The notes under the pieces are model-generated. The model was given only the letters and a program-made list of their open reading frames with translations, made no database searches and was not told where the DNA came from. Of a stretch of 64,000 bases of DNA, positions 46,560 through 58,406 are shown in pieces. The stretch's first letter is position 1, and each line of letters starts with the position of its first letter. The DNA is from Hordeum vulgare subsp. vulgare (lineage: Eukaryota > Streptophyta > Magnoliopsida > Poales > Poaceae). Both the position numbers and the translations under genes were made by a program. The stretch covers positions 505,535,225-505,599,224 of the forward strand of contig NC_058518.1 of the NCBI RefSeq assembly GCF_904849725.1, written 5' to 3'.

Positions 46560-48860
46560 TCCTTTGAAAACTTCTTTCAAACAACCTTGTATGCTTTACA
46601 GAAATTCTACATTACTTCTGATCCACAATATGTCAACCACATATACCTATCAGAAATTCTATAGTGCTCCCACTCACTTCTTTGGAAATACAAGTTTCTC
46701 ACAAACTTTGTACAAACCCAAAATCTTTGATCATCTCATCAAAGTGCATATTCCAACTCCGAGATGCTTGCACCAGTCCATTCAAGGATCGCTGGAGCTT
46801 GCATACTTGCTAGTATCTTTAGGATCGACAAAACCTCATGGTTGTATCTCATACAATGTTTGCTCAAGGCAACCGTCGAGGAAACAATGTTTTGACATCC
46901 TACATGCAATATTTCATAAATAATGCAGCAACTACTAACATAATTCTAACAAACTTTTAGCATCGCTACGAGTGAGAAAGTCTCATCATAGTCAACTGTT
47001 TGATCTTGTCGGAAACATCTTTACGACAAGTCGAGCTTTTCTTAATAGTGATTTATCACCATCATCGTCTGTCTTCCTTTAAAGATCCATTTTTACTCAA
47101 TAGTCCTATGACCATCAAGTAGTTCTACCAAAGTCTACACTTTGTTTTCACACATGGATCCTCTCTCGGATTTCATGGCTTCCAGCCATTTTGTCGGAAT
47201 CTGGGCCCACCATCGCTTTCTCCATAACTCGTAGGTTCACTGTTGCTCAACAACATGACCTCCAAGACAGGGTTACCGTACCACTCTGTAGTAGTACGCG
47301 ACCTTGTCAACCTACGAGACTTGTAGTAACTTGATCCGATGCTCGATGATCACCATCATCAGCTTCCACTTTAATTGGTGTAGGCGCCACAGGAACAACT
47401 TCCTGCGTCCTGCTACACACTGGTTGAAGTGATGGTTCAATAACCTCATCAAGTTCTACTACCCTCCCACTCAATTCTTTCGAGAGAAACCTTTCCTCGA
47501 GAAAGGATCCATTTCTAGAAACAAACACTTTGCTTTCGGATCTGAGATAGGAGATGTACCCAACTGTTTTGGATATCCTATGAAGATGCATTTATCCGCT
47601 TTGGGTTCGAGCTTATCAGACTAAAACTTTTTCACATAAGTGTCGAAGCCCCAAACTTTCAAGAAACGACAGTTCAGACTTCTCTAAACCTCAGTCTATA
47701 CTGTGTCATCTCAACGGAAATACGCGGTGCCCTATTTAAAGTGAGTGCGGTTGTCTCTAAGGCATAACCCATAAACGATAGTGGTAATTCGGTAAGAGAC
47801 ATCATAGTATGCACCATACCAAATAGTGCGTGGCTATGACGTTCAGACACATCATCACACTATGATGTTCCAGGTGGCATGAACTGCGAAACAATTTCCA
47901 CATTGTCTTAACTGTGTACCAAAACTCGTAACTCAGATATTCATTTCCATGATCATATCGTAGACAGTTTATCCTCTTGTTACGACGAACTTCACTCTGA
48001 AACGGAATTGAACTTTTCAACATTTCAGACTTGTGATTCATTAAGTAAATACTCCTGTATCTACTCAAATCGTCAGTGAAGTAAGAACATAATGATATCC
48101 ACTGCGTGCCTCAGCACCCATTGGACAGCATACATCAAAATGTATCACTTCCAACAAGTTACTATCTTATTTCATCTCAATAAAAACAAGGCCTTGCTCA
48201 TGTGGTATGATTTGCATGTCACTAGTGATTCGAAATCAGGTGAGTACAAAGATCCATCAGCATGGAGCCTCTTCATGCAATTTATACTAACATGACTCAA
48301 GCGGCAGTGCCACAAGTAAGTGGTACTATCATCATCAACTCGTATCTTTTTGGCACCAATATCATGAACATGTGTAACACGACGATCGAGATTCAATAAA
48401 CCATTGAAGGTGATTATTCAAGAAAATAGAGTAACCATTATTCTCTTTAAATGAATAATCGTATTGCAATAAACACGATCCAATCATGTTCATGCTTAAC
48501 GCAAGCACCAAATAACAATTATTTAGGTTTAACACCAATCCCGATGGTAGAGGGAGCGTGCGACGTTTGATCATATCAACCTTGGAAACACTTCCAACAC
48601 GTATCGTCACCTCGCCTTTAGCTAGTCTCCGTTTATGCCGTAGCTTTCATTTCGTGTTACTAATCACTTAGCAACCGAACCGGTATCCAATACCCTCGTG
48701 CTACTAGGAGTACTAGTAAAGTACACATCAACATCATGTATATCAAATACACTTCTTTCGACTTTTGCCAGCCTTCTTATCTACCAAGTATCTTGAGTTG
48801 CTCCGCCTCAGTGATTGTTCCCCTCATTACAGAAGCACTTAGTCTCGGGTTTGGGTTTAA
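46560..48860 (-). pseudogene. Copia element 1 gag-pol remnants
   Basis: Scattered minus-strand fragments lie in the copia order. They are a gag-pre-integrase piece (LWHCRLSHVSINCMKRLHADG, near 48300), an integrase core piece (IYLMNHKSEMLKSS ... YDHGNEYLSYEF, 48068-47880), and an integrase/RT linker (SKVFVSRNGSFLEERFLSKE, 47540-47480). RT begins near VDYDETFSLVAMLK (about 47000). The catalytic YVDD box is degraded to YVVD near 46640. Stops and shifts occur every few dozen codons, so no product is possible. Confidence 0.75.
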
Positions 48861-50829
48861 TCTTGGGTCTCTTCATTAGTGCAGCAACTGTTTTGCCGTT
48901 TCACGAAGTATCCCTTCTAGCCCTTGCCTTTCTTGAAACTTAGTGGTTTTACAAACCATCAACTATTGATGCTCCTTCTTGATTTCTACTTTCGCAGTGT
49001 CAAACATCGCGAATCGCTCAAGGATCATTGTATGTATGCTTGATATGTTATAGTTCATCACGAAGCTCTCACAGCTTGGTGGCAGTGACTTTGGAGAACT
49101 ATCACTATCTCATCTGGAAGATTAACTCCCACTTGATTCAAGCGATTGTCGTACTCAGACAATCTGAGCACATGCTCAACAATTGAGCCTTTTCTCCTGT
49201 GCTTTGTGGACAAAGAATCTTGTCGGAGGTCTCGTACCTCTTAACAAGGGCACAAGCATGAAATCACAATTTCATCAGTTTAGAACATCACTTATGTTCC
49301 GTGACGTTTTACAACGTTTTCGGCGCCTTGCTTCTAAGCCATTAAGTATTTTTGTACTGAACTATCGTGTAGTCATCAGAAACGTGTATGTCGGATGTTC
49401 ACAGCATCCACAGACGACGCTCGAGGTGCAGCACACCGAGTGGTGCATTAAGGACATAAGCCTTATGTGCAGCAACGAGGACAATCCTCGGTTTTACAGA
49501 CTCAGTCTTCAAAGTTTGCTACTATCAACTTTCAACTAAATTTTCTCTAGGAACATATAAAACAGTAGAGCTATAGCGCAACCTACATCGTAATTCACAA
49601 AGACCATTAGACTATGTTCATGACAATTAGTTCAATTAATCATATTACTTAAGAACTCCCACTCAAAAAGTACATCTCTCTAGTCATTTGAGTGGTACAT
49701 GATCCAAATCCACTATCTCAAGTCCGATCATCACGTCAGTCGAGAATAGTTTCAGTGGTAAGCATCTCTATGCTAATCATATCAACTATACGATTCATGC
49801 TCGACCTTTCGGTCTCATGTGTTCCGAGGCCATGTCTGGACATGCTAGGCTCGTCAAGCTTAACCCGAGTGTTCCGCGTGCGCAACTGTTTTGCACCCGT
49901 TGTATGTGAACGTTGAGTCTATCGCACCCGATCATCACGTGGTGTCTCGAAACGACGAACTGTAGCAATGGTGCACAGTCGGGGAGAACACAATTTCGTC
50001 TTGAAATTTTAGTGAGAGATCACCTCATAATGCTACCGTCGTTCTAAGCAAAATAAGGTGCATAAAAGGATTAACATCACATGCAATTTATAAGTGACAT
50101 GATATGGCCATCATCACGTGCTTCTAGATCTCCATCACCAAAGCACCGGCACGATCTTCTTGTCACCGGCGTCACACCATGATCTCCATCATCATGATCT
50201 CCATCAACGTGTCGCCATCGGGGTTGTCGTGGTACTCATGCTATTACTACTAAAGCTACGTCCTAGCAAAATAGTAAACGCATCTGCAAGCACAAACGTT
50301 AGTTATAAAGACAACCCTATGGCTCCTGCCGGTTGCCGTACCATCGACGTGCAAGTCGATATTATCTATTACAACATGATCATCTCATACATCCAATATA
50401 TCACATCACATCGTTGGCCATATCACATCACAAGCATACCCTGCAAAAACAAGTTAGACGTCCTCTAATTTTGTTGTTGCATGTTTTACGTGGTGACCAT
50501 GGGTATCTAGTAGGATCGCATCTTACTTACGCAAACACCACAACGGAGATATATGAGTTGCTATTTAACCTCATCCAAGGACCTCCTCGGTCAAATCCGA
50601 TTCAACTAAAGTTGGAGAAACCGACACTTGCCAGTCATCTTTGAGCAAAGGGGGTTACTCGTAACGATGAAACCAGTCTCTCGTAAGCGTACGAGTAATG
50701 TCGGTCCAAGCCGCTTAAATCCAACAATACCGCGGAATCAAGAAAAGACTAAGGAGGGCAGCAAAACGCACATCACCGCCCACAAAAACTTTTGTGTTCT
50801 ACTCGAGAAGACATCTACGCATGAACCTA
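48861..50829 (-). other. Copia element 1 gag/leader region, too decayed to read
   Basis: By position this should hold the leader and gag. I see no continuous gag homology. The stretch 50640-50770 is closely repeated (inverse) at 63867-64000, which confirms it as element-internal sequence. Confidence 0.5.
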
Positions 50830-50843
50830 GCTCATGATGCCAC
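50830..50843 (-). other. Copia primer binding site (mutated, tRNA-Met type)
   Basis: Minus strand GTGGCATCATGAGC directly follows the LTR end CCCCAACA. The standard copia primer site is TGGTATCAGAGC, so several bases have changed. Confidence 0.6.
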
Positions 50844-52658
50844 TGTTGGGGAACGTCGCATGGGAAACAAAAATTTTCCTACGCGCACGAAGACCTATCA
50901 TGGTGATGTCCATCTACGAGAGGGGATGAGTGATCTACGTACCCTTGTAGATCGTACAGCAGAAGTATTAGAGAACGCGGTTGATGTAGTGGAACGTCCT
51001 CACGTCCCTCGATCCGCCCCGCGAACAATCCCACGATCAGTCCCACGATCTAGTACCGAACGGACGGCACCTCCGCGTTCAGCACACGTACAGCTCGACG
51101 ATGATCTCGGCCTTCTTGATCCAGCAAGAGAGACGGAGAGGTAGAAGAGTTCTCCGGCAGCGTGACGGCGCTCCAGAGGTTGGTGATGATCTTGTCTCAG
51201 CAGGGCTCCGTCCGAGCTCCGCAGAAACGCGATCTAGAGGAAAAACTATGGAGGTATGTGGTCGGGCAGCCGTGAGAAAGTCGTCTCAAATCAGCCCTAA
51301 TTGCTCCATATATATAGGAGGAGGGAGGGGGACCTTGCCTTGGGGTCCAAGGGACCCTCAAGGGGTCGGCCGAGCCAAAGGGGGGAGGACTCCCCCCCCC
51401 CAAACCGAGTTGGACTTGGTTTGGTGGGAGGAGTCCCCCTCCCTTCCCACTTCCTCCCTCTTTTTTTTCTTTTCCTTTGATTCTTTATTCTTGGCGCATA
51501 GGCCCCCTTGGGGCTGTCCCACCAGCCCACTAAGGGCTGGTGTGTCTCCCCAAAGCCTATGGGCTTCCCCGGGGTGGGTTGCCCCCCCGGTGAACTCCCG
51601 GAACCCATTCGTCATTCCCGGTACATTCCCGGTAACTCCGAAAACCTTCCGGTAATCAAATGAGGTCATCCTATATATTAATCTTCGTTTTTGGACCATT
51701 CCGAAAACCCTCGTGACGTCCGTGATCTCATCCGGGACTCCGAACAACATTCGGTAACCAACCATATAACTCAAATACGCATAAAACAACGTTGAACCTT
51801 AAGTGTGCAGATCCTGCGGGTTCGAGAACTATGTAGACATGACCCGAGAGACTCCTCGGTCAATATCCAATAGCGGGACCTGGATGCCCATATTGGATCC
51901 TACATATTCTACGAAGATCTTATCGTTTGAACCTCAGTGCCAAGGATTCATATAATCCCGTATGTCATTCCCTTTGTCCTTCGGTATGTTACTTGCCCGA
52001 GATTTGATCGTTAGTATCTGCATACCTATTTCAATCTCGTTTACCGGCAAGTCTCTTTACTCGTTCCGTAATACAAGATCCCGCAACTTACACTAAGTCA
52101 CATTGCTTGCAAGGCTTGTGTGTGATGTTGTATTACCGAGTGGGCCCCGAGATACCTCTCCGTCACACGGAGTGACAAATCCCAGTCTCGATCCATACTA
52201 ACTCAACGAACACCTTCGGAGATACCTGTAGAGCATCTTTATAGTCACCCAGTTACGTTGCGATGTTTGATACACACAAAGCATTCCTACAGTGTCCGTG
52301 AGTTATATGATCTCATGGTCATAGGAACAAATACTTGACACGCAGAAAACAGTAGCAACAAAATGACACGATCAACATGCTATGTCTATTAGTTTGGGTC
52401 TAGTCCATCACATGATTCTCCTAATGATGTGATCCCGTTATCAAGTGACAACACTTGCCTATGGCCAGGAAACCTTGACCATCTTTGATCAACGAGCCAG
52501 TCAACTAGAGGCTTACTAGGGACAGTGTTTTGTCTATGTATTCACACAAGTATTGTGTTTCCAATCAATACAATTATAGCATGGATAATAAACGATTATC
52601 ATGAACTAAGAAATATAATAATAACTAATTTATTATTGCCTAGGGCATATTTCCAAGA
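50844..52658 (-). repeat. Copia element 1 5' LTR (1815 bp)
   Basis: On the minus strand it begins TCTTGGAAATATGCCCTAGG, with TG mutated to TC at the terminus. It ends GTTCCCCAACA. It is full length, unlike the other LTR of this element. Confidence 0.88.
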
Positions 52659-52663
52659 ATTAG
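52659..52663. repeat. Copia element 1 target duplication, right copy
   Basis: ATTAG, identical to 44966-44970. Confidence 0.92.
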
Positions 52664-53096
52664 CTCGCTTGATGAATGGAGAGCTCAGGCATATGAGAAT
52701 GCCAAGTTGTTCAAAGAAAAGGTTAAGAGGTGGCATGATAAGAGGATACAAAAGCGTGAGTTCAATGTAGGTGATTATGTCTTGCTATATAACTCTCGTT
52801 TAAGATTCTTTGCAGGCAAGCTTCTCTCTAAATGGGAAGGTCCCTATGTTGTTGAGGAAGTATATCGTTCCGGTGCTATCAAGATCAACGACACGGAAGG
52901 TAATTGTCCGAGAGTTGTAAATGGGCAGAGAATCAAGCATTATATCTCAGGTACTCCCATAAATTTTGAAAGCAATATTATCAATACCATAACTCTGGAA
53001 GAATACCTAAGGGATATTTATCAGCCTGTTTCAGACTCCGAAAACGAAGAGGTATGTGATTCGGTAAGAAAACAGAGTCCAAAACTTTTCCAGTAG
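52659..53096 (+). pseudogene. Athila element 1 integrase, C-terminal part
   Basis: It continues the integrase interrupted at 44970: [40 protein letters not shown] and [18 protein letters not shown] form the C-terminal DNA-binding region. It ends at TAG 53094-53096, about 20 codons later than the equivalent stop in element 2 (59245). Confidence 0.88.
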
Positions 53097-53166
53097 GAAA
53101 TTTTCTCCATTTTGGAATATTTGAAAAAATACAAAAATTGGAAGTAGCTCGGAAAGTGCGCGAGGA

Positions 53167-53225
53167 GGCGACAAGCCTACCCGGCGCAGGTCCACCCCCT
53201 GGCCGCGTCGGGAGGGCTTGTGGCC
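53167..53225 (+). promoter_or_regulatory. GC-rich hairpin between pol and the extra ORF (element 1)
   Basis: GGCGACAAGCC at 53167-53177 pairs with GGCTTGTGGCC at 53215-53225 with one mismatch. The same CACAAGCC/GGCTTGTG stem occurs in the LTR of this element. Confidence 0.65.
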
Positions 53226-53280
53226 ACCTCGTGCGCCTCCCGGACTCCATTTTCATGTGGGGTACTCTTTATGGTCTGAA

Positions 53281-53298
53281 AAAAATCATTATATATAC
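53281..53298 (+). promoter_or_regulatory. Conserved TATA-bearing motif upstream of the extra ORF (element 1)
   Basis: AAAAATCATTATATATAC lies 84 bp upstream of the ATG at 53383 and is identical to 59015-58998 (minus) in element 2, although the flanks have diverged. A leader with TTTCGTTTCGAGC and TTTTCTGCCGCAG (possible splice acceptor at 53370) follows. Confidence 0.5.
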
Positions 53299-53382
53299 TC
53301 CCGTTTGGTCTGACCCCTGCATCATGCAGATTTCTTCTGTTTTTCGTTTCGAGCATGTTTTCTGCCGCAGATTTAGAGCAAG

Positions 53383-53799
53383 ATGTCGTCTCAGAAATCT
53401 GTGGGGGAGAACAATCTCTCTCAAGTTTATGGAGAAGTAAGTGTTGATCTGAAAAGGATGGAGGTCGTGGAGGTTAAGGAAAGGCTACCTAAAGAAACCA
53501 AGGGCAAAACCAAGGAGAGGAATCAGGCGTGGGATGAAGTGCAATCTGTGCTCAACACGGAAGAAGTTGAGGAAGTGGATTTCCTCCAACCCTACCTCCA
53601 CCTACTGTCTCCATCCTTGGTTGAACTCTTGAGGTTTTCTGAAACAACTCGTGCTTGCAATACTTGTCTCACTCTTGAAGTTGTTTTGCTAGAAAAACAT
53701 ATCGCAGATCTCCAAGGTATAAATCAAAGGTTCATGGCCCTCTTGGAGTCAAAGACTGCAACAACTCCACCACCATCACCACCAAAGAAAGACAACTAA
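53383..53799 (+). CDS. Extra ORF after pol, env-like position (Athila element 1), 138 aa
   Basis: A sense ORF between integrase and the 3' LTR, where Athila elements carry an env-like or unknown ORF. It starts MSSQKSVGENNLSQVYGEVS, has a charged middle (KETKGKTKERNQAWDEVQS), and a helical stretch with Leu at heptad-like spacing (LEVVLLEKHIADLQGINQRF). It ends TTPPPSPPKKDN. There is no signal peptide or membrane segment, so it is not an obvious envelope protein. The counterpart in element 2 (58407-58915) differs in the N-terminal half but ends almost identically. Upstream lie a hairpin, a TATA-like box and a splice-acceptor-like leader; directly downstream is a second polypurine tract. Whether the 138-residue form is full length is uncertain. 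Confidence 0.5.
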   Translation: MSSQKSVGENNLSQVYGEVSVDLKRMEVVEVKERLPKETKGKTKERNQAWDEVQSVLNTEEVEEVDFLQPYLHLLSPSLVELLRFSETTRACNTCLTLEVVLLEKHIADLQGINQRFMALLESKTATTPPPSPPKKDN

Positions 53800-55320
53800 A
53801 CATGGGTATGAGCAATCCCCTTGGCTTGTGCCAAGCTTGGGGGAGTTGCTCGGTATCATATCACCATCACATCTTTTGCCTTTACCTTTGTTTTAGTTTT
53901 CCTTTTCAGTTTTCTCTTTCTCTTGTAGATTAAAAGTCTTAGTGGTTTAGTCTTGAGTGTTGCTTTGTGTCACCCCCGATGTATTCGATCTCGTGAGCCA
54001 TATAATAAAGAGTGTCTTAGTTGAAGGGCTTTGCCTCTTGCCATGATCAATAGTTTGAGAAAAGAACAAAAGCATGAAAGATCATTTAATGATCTTATGG
54101 GAAGTGATGGCTTCACATATAAAAGGGATGATGATTGAAACTTGTTGATGGTAGACAAACGTAGACCTTGGTCATTGTTGCAATTAATAGGAAGTGATAA
54201 AGAAAGAGAGGTTCACATATAAATATTTCATCTCTGACACCATCTATGATTGTGAACACTCACTAAAGTATTGCATGCCTAGAAGTAGATGTTGGACAAG
54301 GAAGACAACATAATGAATTGTGTTTGCTTGGCTCCAAACAATGTTATATGATTAGAGATCCCTTAGCATGTGACGATTGCTTCCACCTCACTTTAGTCAA
54401 ACCTCCCGCACTAAGTAGAGATACTACTTGTGCATCCATAAACCATCAACCCAGTTTTGCCATGTGAGTCCACCATACCTACCTATGGATTGAATAAGAT
54501 CCCTCAAGTAAGTTGTCATCGGTGCAAGCAATAAAAATTGCTCTCTAATATGTATGATCTATTAGTGTCTGGAAAATAAGCTTTGTACGAACCTGTGATG
54601 AGGAAGACATAAAAGCGAGAGACTGCATAATAAAGTTCTTTATCATAAAAGGCAATATAAAGTGACGTTCCTCCGCACTAAGAGGACACGTATCCAAACC
54701 TCAAAAGCGCATGACAACCTCTGCTTCCCTCTACGAAGGGCCTATCTTGTACCATTACTTTTTGCCCTTGAAAGAGTCATGGGGATCTTCACCAACTCCT
54801 TATTTCACTATTATCTTGGCTACCGTCATATTCTTGGGAAAGATCTATATTCATATGTCAACTTGGAGGTAGGCATTCATGAATTATTATTGTTGGCATT
54901 ACCCTTGAGGTAAGCAGTTGGGAAGCAAAACTATAAGCCCCTATCTTTCTCTGTGTCCAGCTGAAACTTTGATCTCATGAGTACCACGTGAGTTGTAGCA
55001 ATTGTAGAGAACGAAAGAATGATTGAGTATGTGGGTTTGCTTTACAAGCTCTTATTTGACTCTTTCTGATGTTATGATAAATTGCAATTGCTTCAATGAC
55101 TAAAGGCTATCGGTTGTTACTTCTCGGTAAGGTTCTTGATCCATGCTTTAGTTTGTGAAGGAATTATCACTTTAGCATGAGAGATTATATGTTGGTATTG
55201 CTGTTCTGATCTTGATCATGATGCATGCATGTTCGTATCTTGTTTTGTCGACACCTCTCTCCCTAAACATGTGGACATATTTATTGAGCTCGGCTTTCGC
55301 TTGAGGACAAGCGAGGTCTA
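53800..55320 (+). other. Athila element 1 3' untranslated region
   Basis: A long non-coding stretch between the extra ORF and the LTR, homologous in inverse orientation to 56890-58400 of element 2. A short ORF at 54662-54913 has an inverse homologue at 57541-57332, but it shows no domain and probably reflects shared ancestry, not coding. Confidence 0.7.
53833..53848 (+). promoter_or_regulatory. Second (internal) polypurine tract, element 1
   Basis: AAGCTTGGGGGAGTTG, just after the extra ORF, resembles the LTR-adjacent tract at about 55320-55333 and is identical to the minus strand of 58358-58373 in element 2. Confidence 0.65.
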
Positions 55321-55333
55321 AGCTTGAGGGAGT
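55320..55333 (+). promoter_or_regulatory. Polypurine tract of Athila element 1
   Basis: AAGCTTGAGGGAGT immediately before TGATACG, the first 7 bp of the 3' LTR. It is the expected plus-strand priming site for reverse transcription. Confidence 0.8.
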
Positions 55334-55340
55334 TGATACG

Positions 55341-56871
55341 TGATGACCCAGAAGTATAGGGGATCAATCGTAGTCCTTTCGATAAGTAAGAGTGTTGAAC
55401 CCAACGAGGAGGAGAAGGCTCTGATAAACGGTTCTCAACAAGGTAATAACTGCAAGCACTGAAAGTAGCGGTAACAAGTGATGGTGTAGTAAGGTGAAAC
55501 GTAGCAAGCGAAAAGTAACAAGTAACAAGTAGTAGAAACGATGCAGCAAGTGGCACAATCCCTTTTGTAGCAAGGGACAAGCCTGAACAAAGTCTTATAA
55601 GAGAAAAAATGCTCCCGAGGACACACGGGAATTTCTGTCATGCTAGTTTCATCATGTTCATATGATTCGCGTTCGTTACTTTGATAGTTTGATATGTCGG
55701 TGGACCGGCGCTTGGGTACTGCCCTTACTTGGACAAGCATCTCACTTATGATTAACCCCTCTCGCAAGCATCCGCAACTACGAAAGAAGAATTAAGACAA
55801 GGTCTAACCATAGCATTAAACTAGTGGATCCAAATCAACCCCTTACGAAGCAACGCATAGACCGGGGTTTAAGCTTCTGTCACTCTAGCAACCCATCATC
55901 TACTTACTACTCCCCAATGCCTTCCTCTAGGCCCAAATATGGTGAAGTGTTATGTAGTCGACATTCACATAACACCACTAGAGGAAAAACAACATACAAC
56001 ATATCAAAATACCGAACGAATACCAAATTCACATGAATATTATCAGCATGACTTATCCCATGTCCTTAGGAACAAAAGTAACTACTCACAAAGCATAATC
56101 ATAATCATGATCAGAGATGTAATGAATAGCATCAAGGATCTGAACATAAACTCTTCCACCAAGTAATCCAACTAGCATCAACTACAAAGAGTAATCAACA
56201 CTACTAGCAACCTTACAAGTACCAATCGGAGTCGCGAGACGGAGATTGGTTACAAGAGATGAACTAGGGTTTGGAGAGGAGTTGGTGCTGATGAAGATGT
56301 TGATGGAGATGACTCCCCTCCAACGAGAGGAGTGTTGGTGATGACGATGGCGACGATTTCCCCCTCCGGGAGGGAAGTTTCCCCGGCAGGATCGTCCTGC
56401 CGGAGCTCTAGATTGGATCTGCTCAAGTTCCGCCTCGTGGCGGCGGAGAATCCACGAAAAAGCTCCACCCTAATTTTTTCTCGGACGAAACCCTTCATAT
56501 AGCAAAAGAGGGGGGCCAGTGGCCCACCAGGGTGCCCACAAGCCCTGTTGCCGCGGCCAGGGGGGTAGGCCGCGGCAACCAGGCTTGTGGGCCCCTGGTT
56601 GCTCCCCTCTGACACTTCTTTCGCCCAGTATTTTTTTATATATTCCCAAAAAAATCCACATTGATTTTCAGGGCATTTGGAGTTGCGCAGAATAGAGGAC
56701 AAAAACTTGCTCCTTTTCCAGTCCAGAATTCCAGCTGCCGGTATTCTCCTTCTTCAAATAAACCTTGCAAAATAAGAGAGAAAATGCATAAGTATGGTTC
56801 CACAAAGTATAATAACAGTCCATAAAGCGATAAATATCAACATGAAAGCATGATGCAAAATGGACGTATCA
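55341..56871 (-). repeat. 3' LTR of Athila element 2 (1531 bp)
   Basis: On the minus strand it runs from TGATACGTCCATTTTGCATC to ACTTCTGGGTCATCA, nearly the same length as the LTR at 39064-40595. Its hairpin is compound: GTTGCCGCGGCC/GGCCGCGGCAAC (56548-56559 with 56568-56579) inside an outer CCCACAAGCC/GGCTTGTGGG stem. Confidence 0.9.
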
Positions 56872-56890
56872 ACTCCCCTAAGCTTAGACC
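56872..56890 (-). promoter_or_regulatory. Polypurine tract of Athila element 2
   Basis: Minus strand GGTCTAAGCTTAGGGGAGT directly upstream of the LTR. Confidence 0.8.
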
Positions 56891-58406
56891 TCGCTTGTCC
56901 TCAAGCGAAAACCAAGACCCAAAACATGTTCACATGTTTAGGGATGAAGGTGTCGATAAAACATAATACAGACATGAGGGCATCATGATCACACATAGAA
57001 CAACAATACATCATAGAGATACTTATGGGAAAGTAACAATTACTTCACAAAGCATAGTATGAAACAAAAACATTACCAAGAAGTAGCCAACAAGAGTCCA
57101 TAGTCATTGAAGCAATTGCAATTTATCATATTATCAGAAAGAGTCAAATAAGAGATTGCAAAGCAAATCCACATACTCAATCATCTCTTTTGTTTTCCAC
57201 AATTGTTACAACTCATGTGGTACTCATGGTATCAAAGTTTCAGTTGGACACAGAGAAAGATAGGGGCTTATAGTTTTGCCTCCCAACCATTTACCTCAAG
57301 GGTAAAGTCAACAATAATAAAGCGTAAGTACTCAGCTCCAAGTTGATATATGAATATAGATCTTCCCAAGCATATGACGTTTACCAACAAAAAGGCTAAA
57401 TAAGGAATTGCTGAAGATCACCATGACTCTTACAAGGGCAAAAAGTAAAGGTACAAGAGAGGCCCTTCGCAGAGGGAAGCAGAGGTTGTCATGCGCTTTT
57501 GAGGTTTCGATGCGCGTCCTCTTAGTGCGGAGGAATGTCACTTTATATTGCCCCCTACGATAAAGAACTTTATTATGCAGTATGTCGCTTTTATGTCTTC
57601 CTCATCACAGGTTCGTACAAAGCTTATTTTCCACACACTAATAGAGCATACATATTAGAGAGCAATTTTTATTGCTTGCACCGATGACAACTTACTTGAG
57701 GGATCTTATTCAATCCATAGGTAGGTATGATGGACACTCATGGCAAAACTGGTTTGAAGGTTTATGGATGCACAAGTAGTATCTCTACTTGGTGCGGGAG
57801 TTTTGGCTAATATGAGGTGGAAGCAATCGTCACATGCTAAATGATCTCTAATCATATAACATTGTTTGGAACCAAGCAAACACAATTCATTATGTTGTCT
57901 TCCTTGTCCAACATCTACTTCTAAGCATGTAATAGTTTGGTGAGTGCTCTCAATTATAGAAAGTGTCTAAGATGATATATTTATATGTGAACCTCTCTTT
58001 CCTTATTACTTCTTATTAATTGCAACAATGACTGGGGTCTACGTTGGTCCATTCACAACAAGTTTCAATGATCATACTTGTTATATTGTGAAGCTATCAC
58101 TTTCCATAAGATCATCTCATGATCTTTCATGCTATCGTTCTTTTCATACTTTTGATCACGGCACAAAACAAAGCCCTTGACTAAGATACTCTTTATTATA
58201 TAGCTCGCAAGATCGAATACATCGGGGGAGACACAAGGCAAAAGACTCAAACTAAACACTAAATACTTATTCCACTAAGAGAAGAAATAAAAACTAAAAA
58301 GGAAAGAACTAAAACGAAGGTAAAAGCAAAAGATATAAATGTGATACGATACCAGGGCAACTCCCCCAAGCTTGGCATAAGCCAAGGGAGTTGCCCATAC
58401 CAATGC
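56891..58406 (-). other. Athila element 2 3' untranslated region
   Basis: Inverse homologue of 53800-55320. No supported coding sequence. Confidence 0.7.
58358..58373 (-). promoter_or_regulatory. Second (internal) polypurine tract, element 2
   Basis: Minus strand AAGCTTGGGGGAGTTG, identical to the internal tract of element 1 and located just after the extra ORF. Confidence 0.65.

Larger units (their letters stand above)
44971..52658 (-). mobile_element. BARE/WIS/Angela-like copia retrotransposon, decayed
   Basis: It lies on the minus strand: its 5' LTR is 52658-50844, followed by a primer-site-like GTGGCATCATGAGC. Degenerate gag-pol follows, and a shortened 3' LTR (45917-44971). A perfect 5-bp duplication (ATTAG) flanks it. 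It split the integrase of Athila element 1, so it is younger than that element. Family name is by LTR resemblance only. Confidence 0.88.
39064..55340 (+). mobile_element. Athila-clade gypsy retrotransposon, element 1 (nested-interrupted)
   Basis: Order: 5' LTR, primer site, gag-protease, RT-RNase H, integrase (split by a 7.7-kb copia element), extra ORF, polypurine tract, then only the first 7 bp of the 3' LTR before element 2 begins. The RT (KKGGITVVPN, RKDHYPLPFIDQMLERLS) and the tRNA-Asp-type primer site are characteristic of the Athila lineage. Many stops and shifts mark it as dead. Confidence 0.9.

Noticed and set aside
53383..53799. Calling the extra Athila ORF an envelope gene
   Set aside because: Only the position fits; there is no signal peptide, membrane segment or glycoprotein-like feature in either copy.
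54662..54913. Small ORF with an inverse homologue at 57332-57541
   Set aside because: The shared reading is explained by homology of the two Athila untranslated regions; the ends differ and no domain is present.
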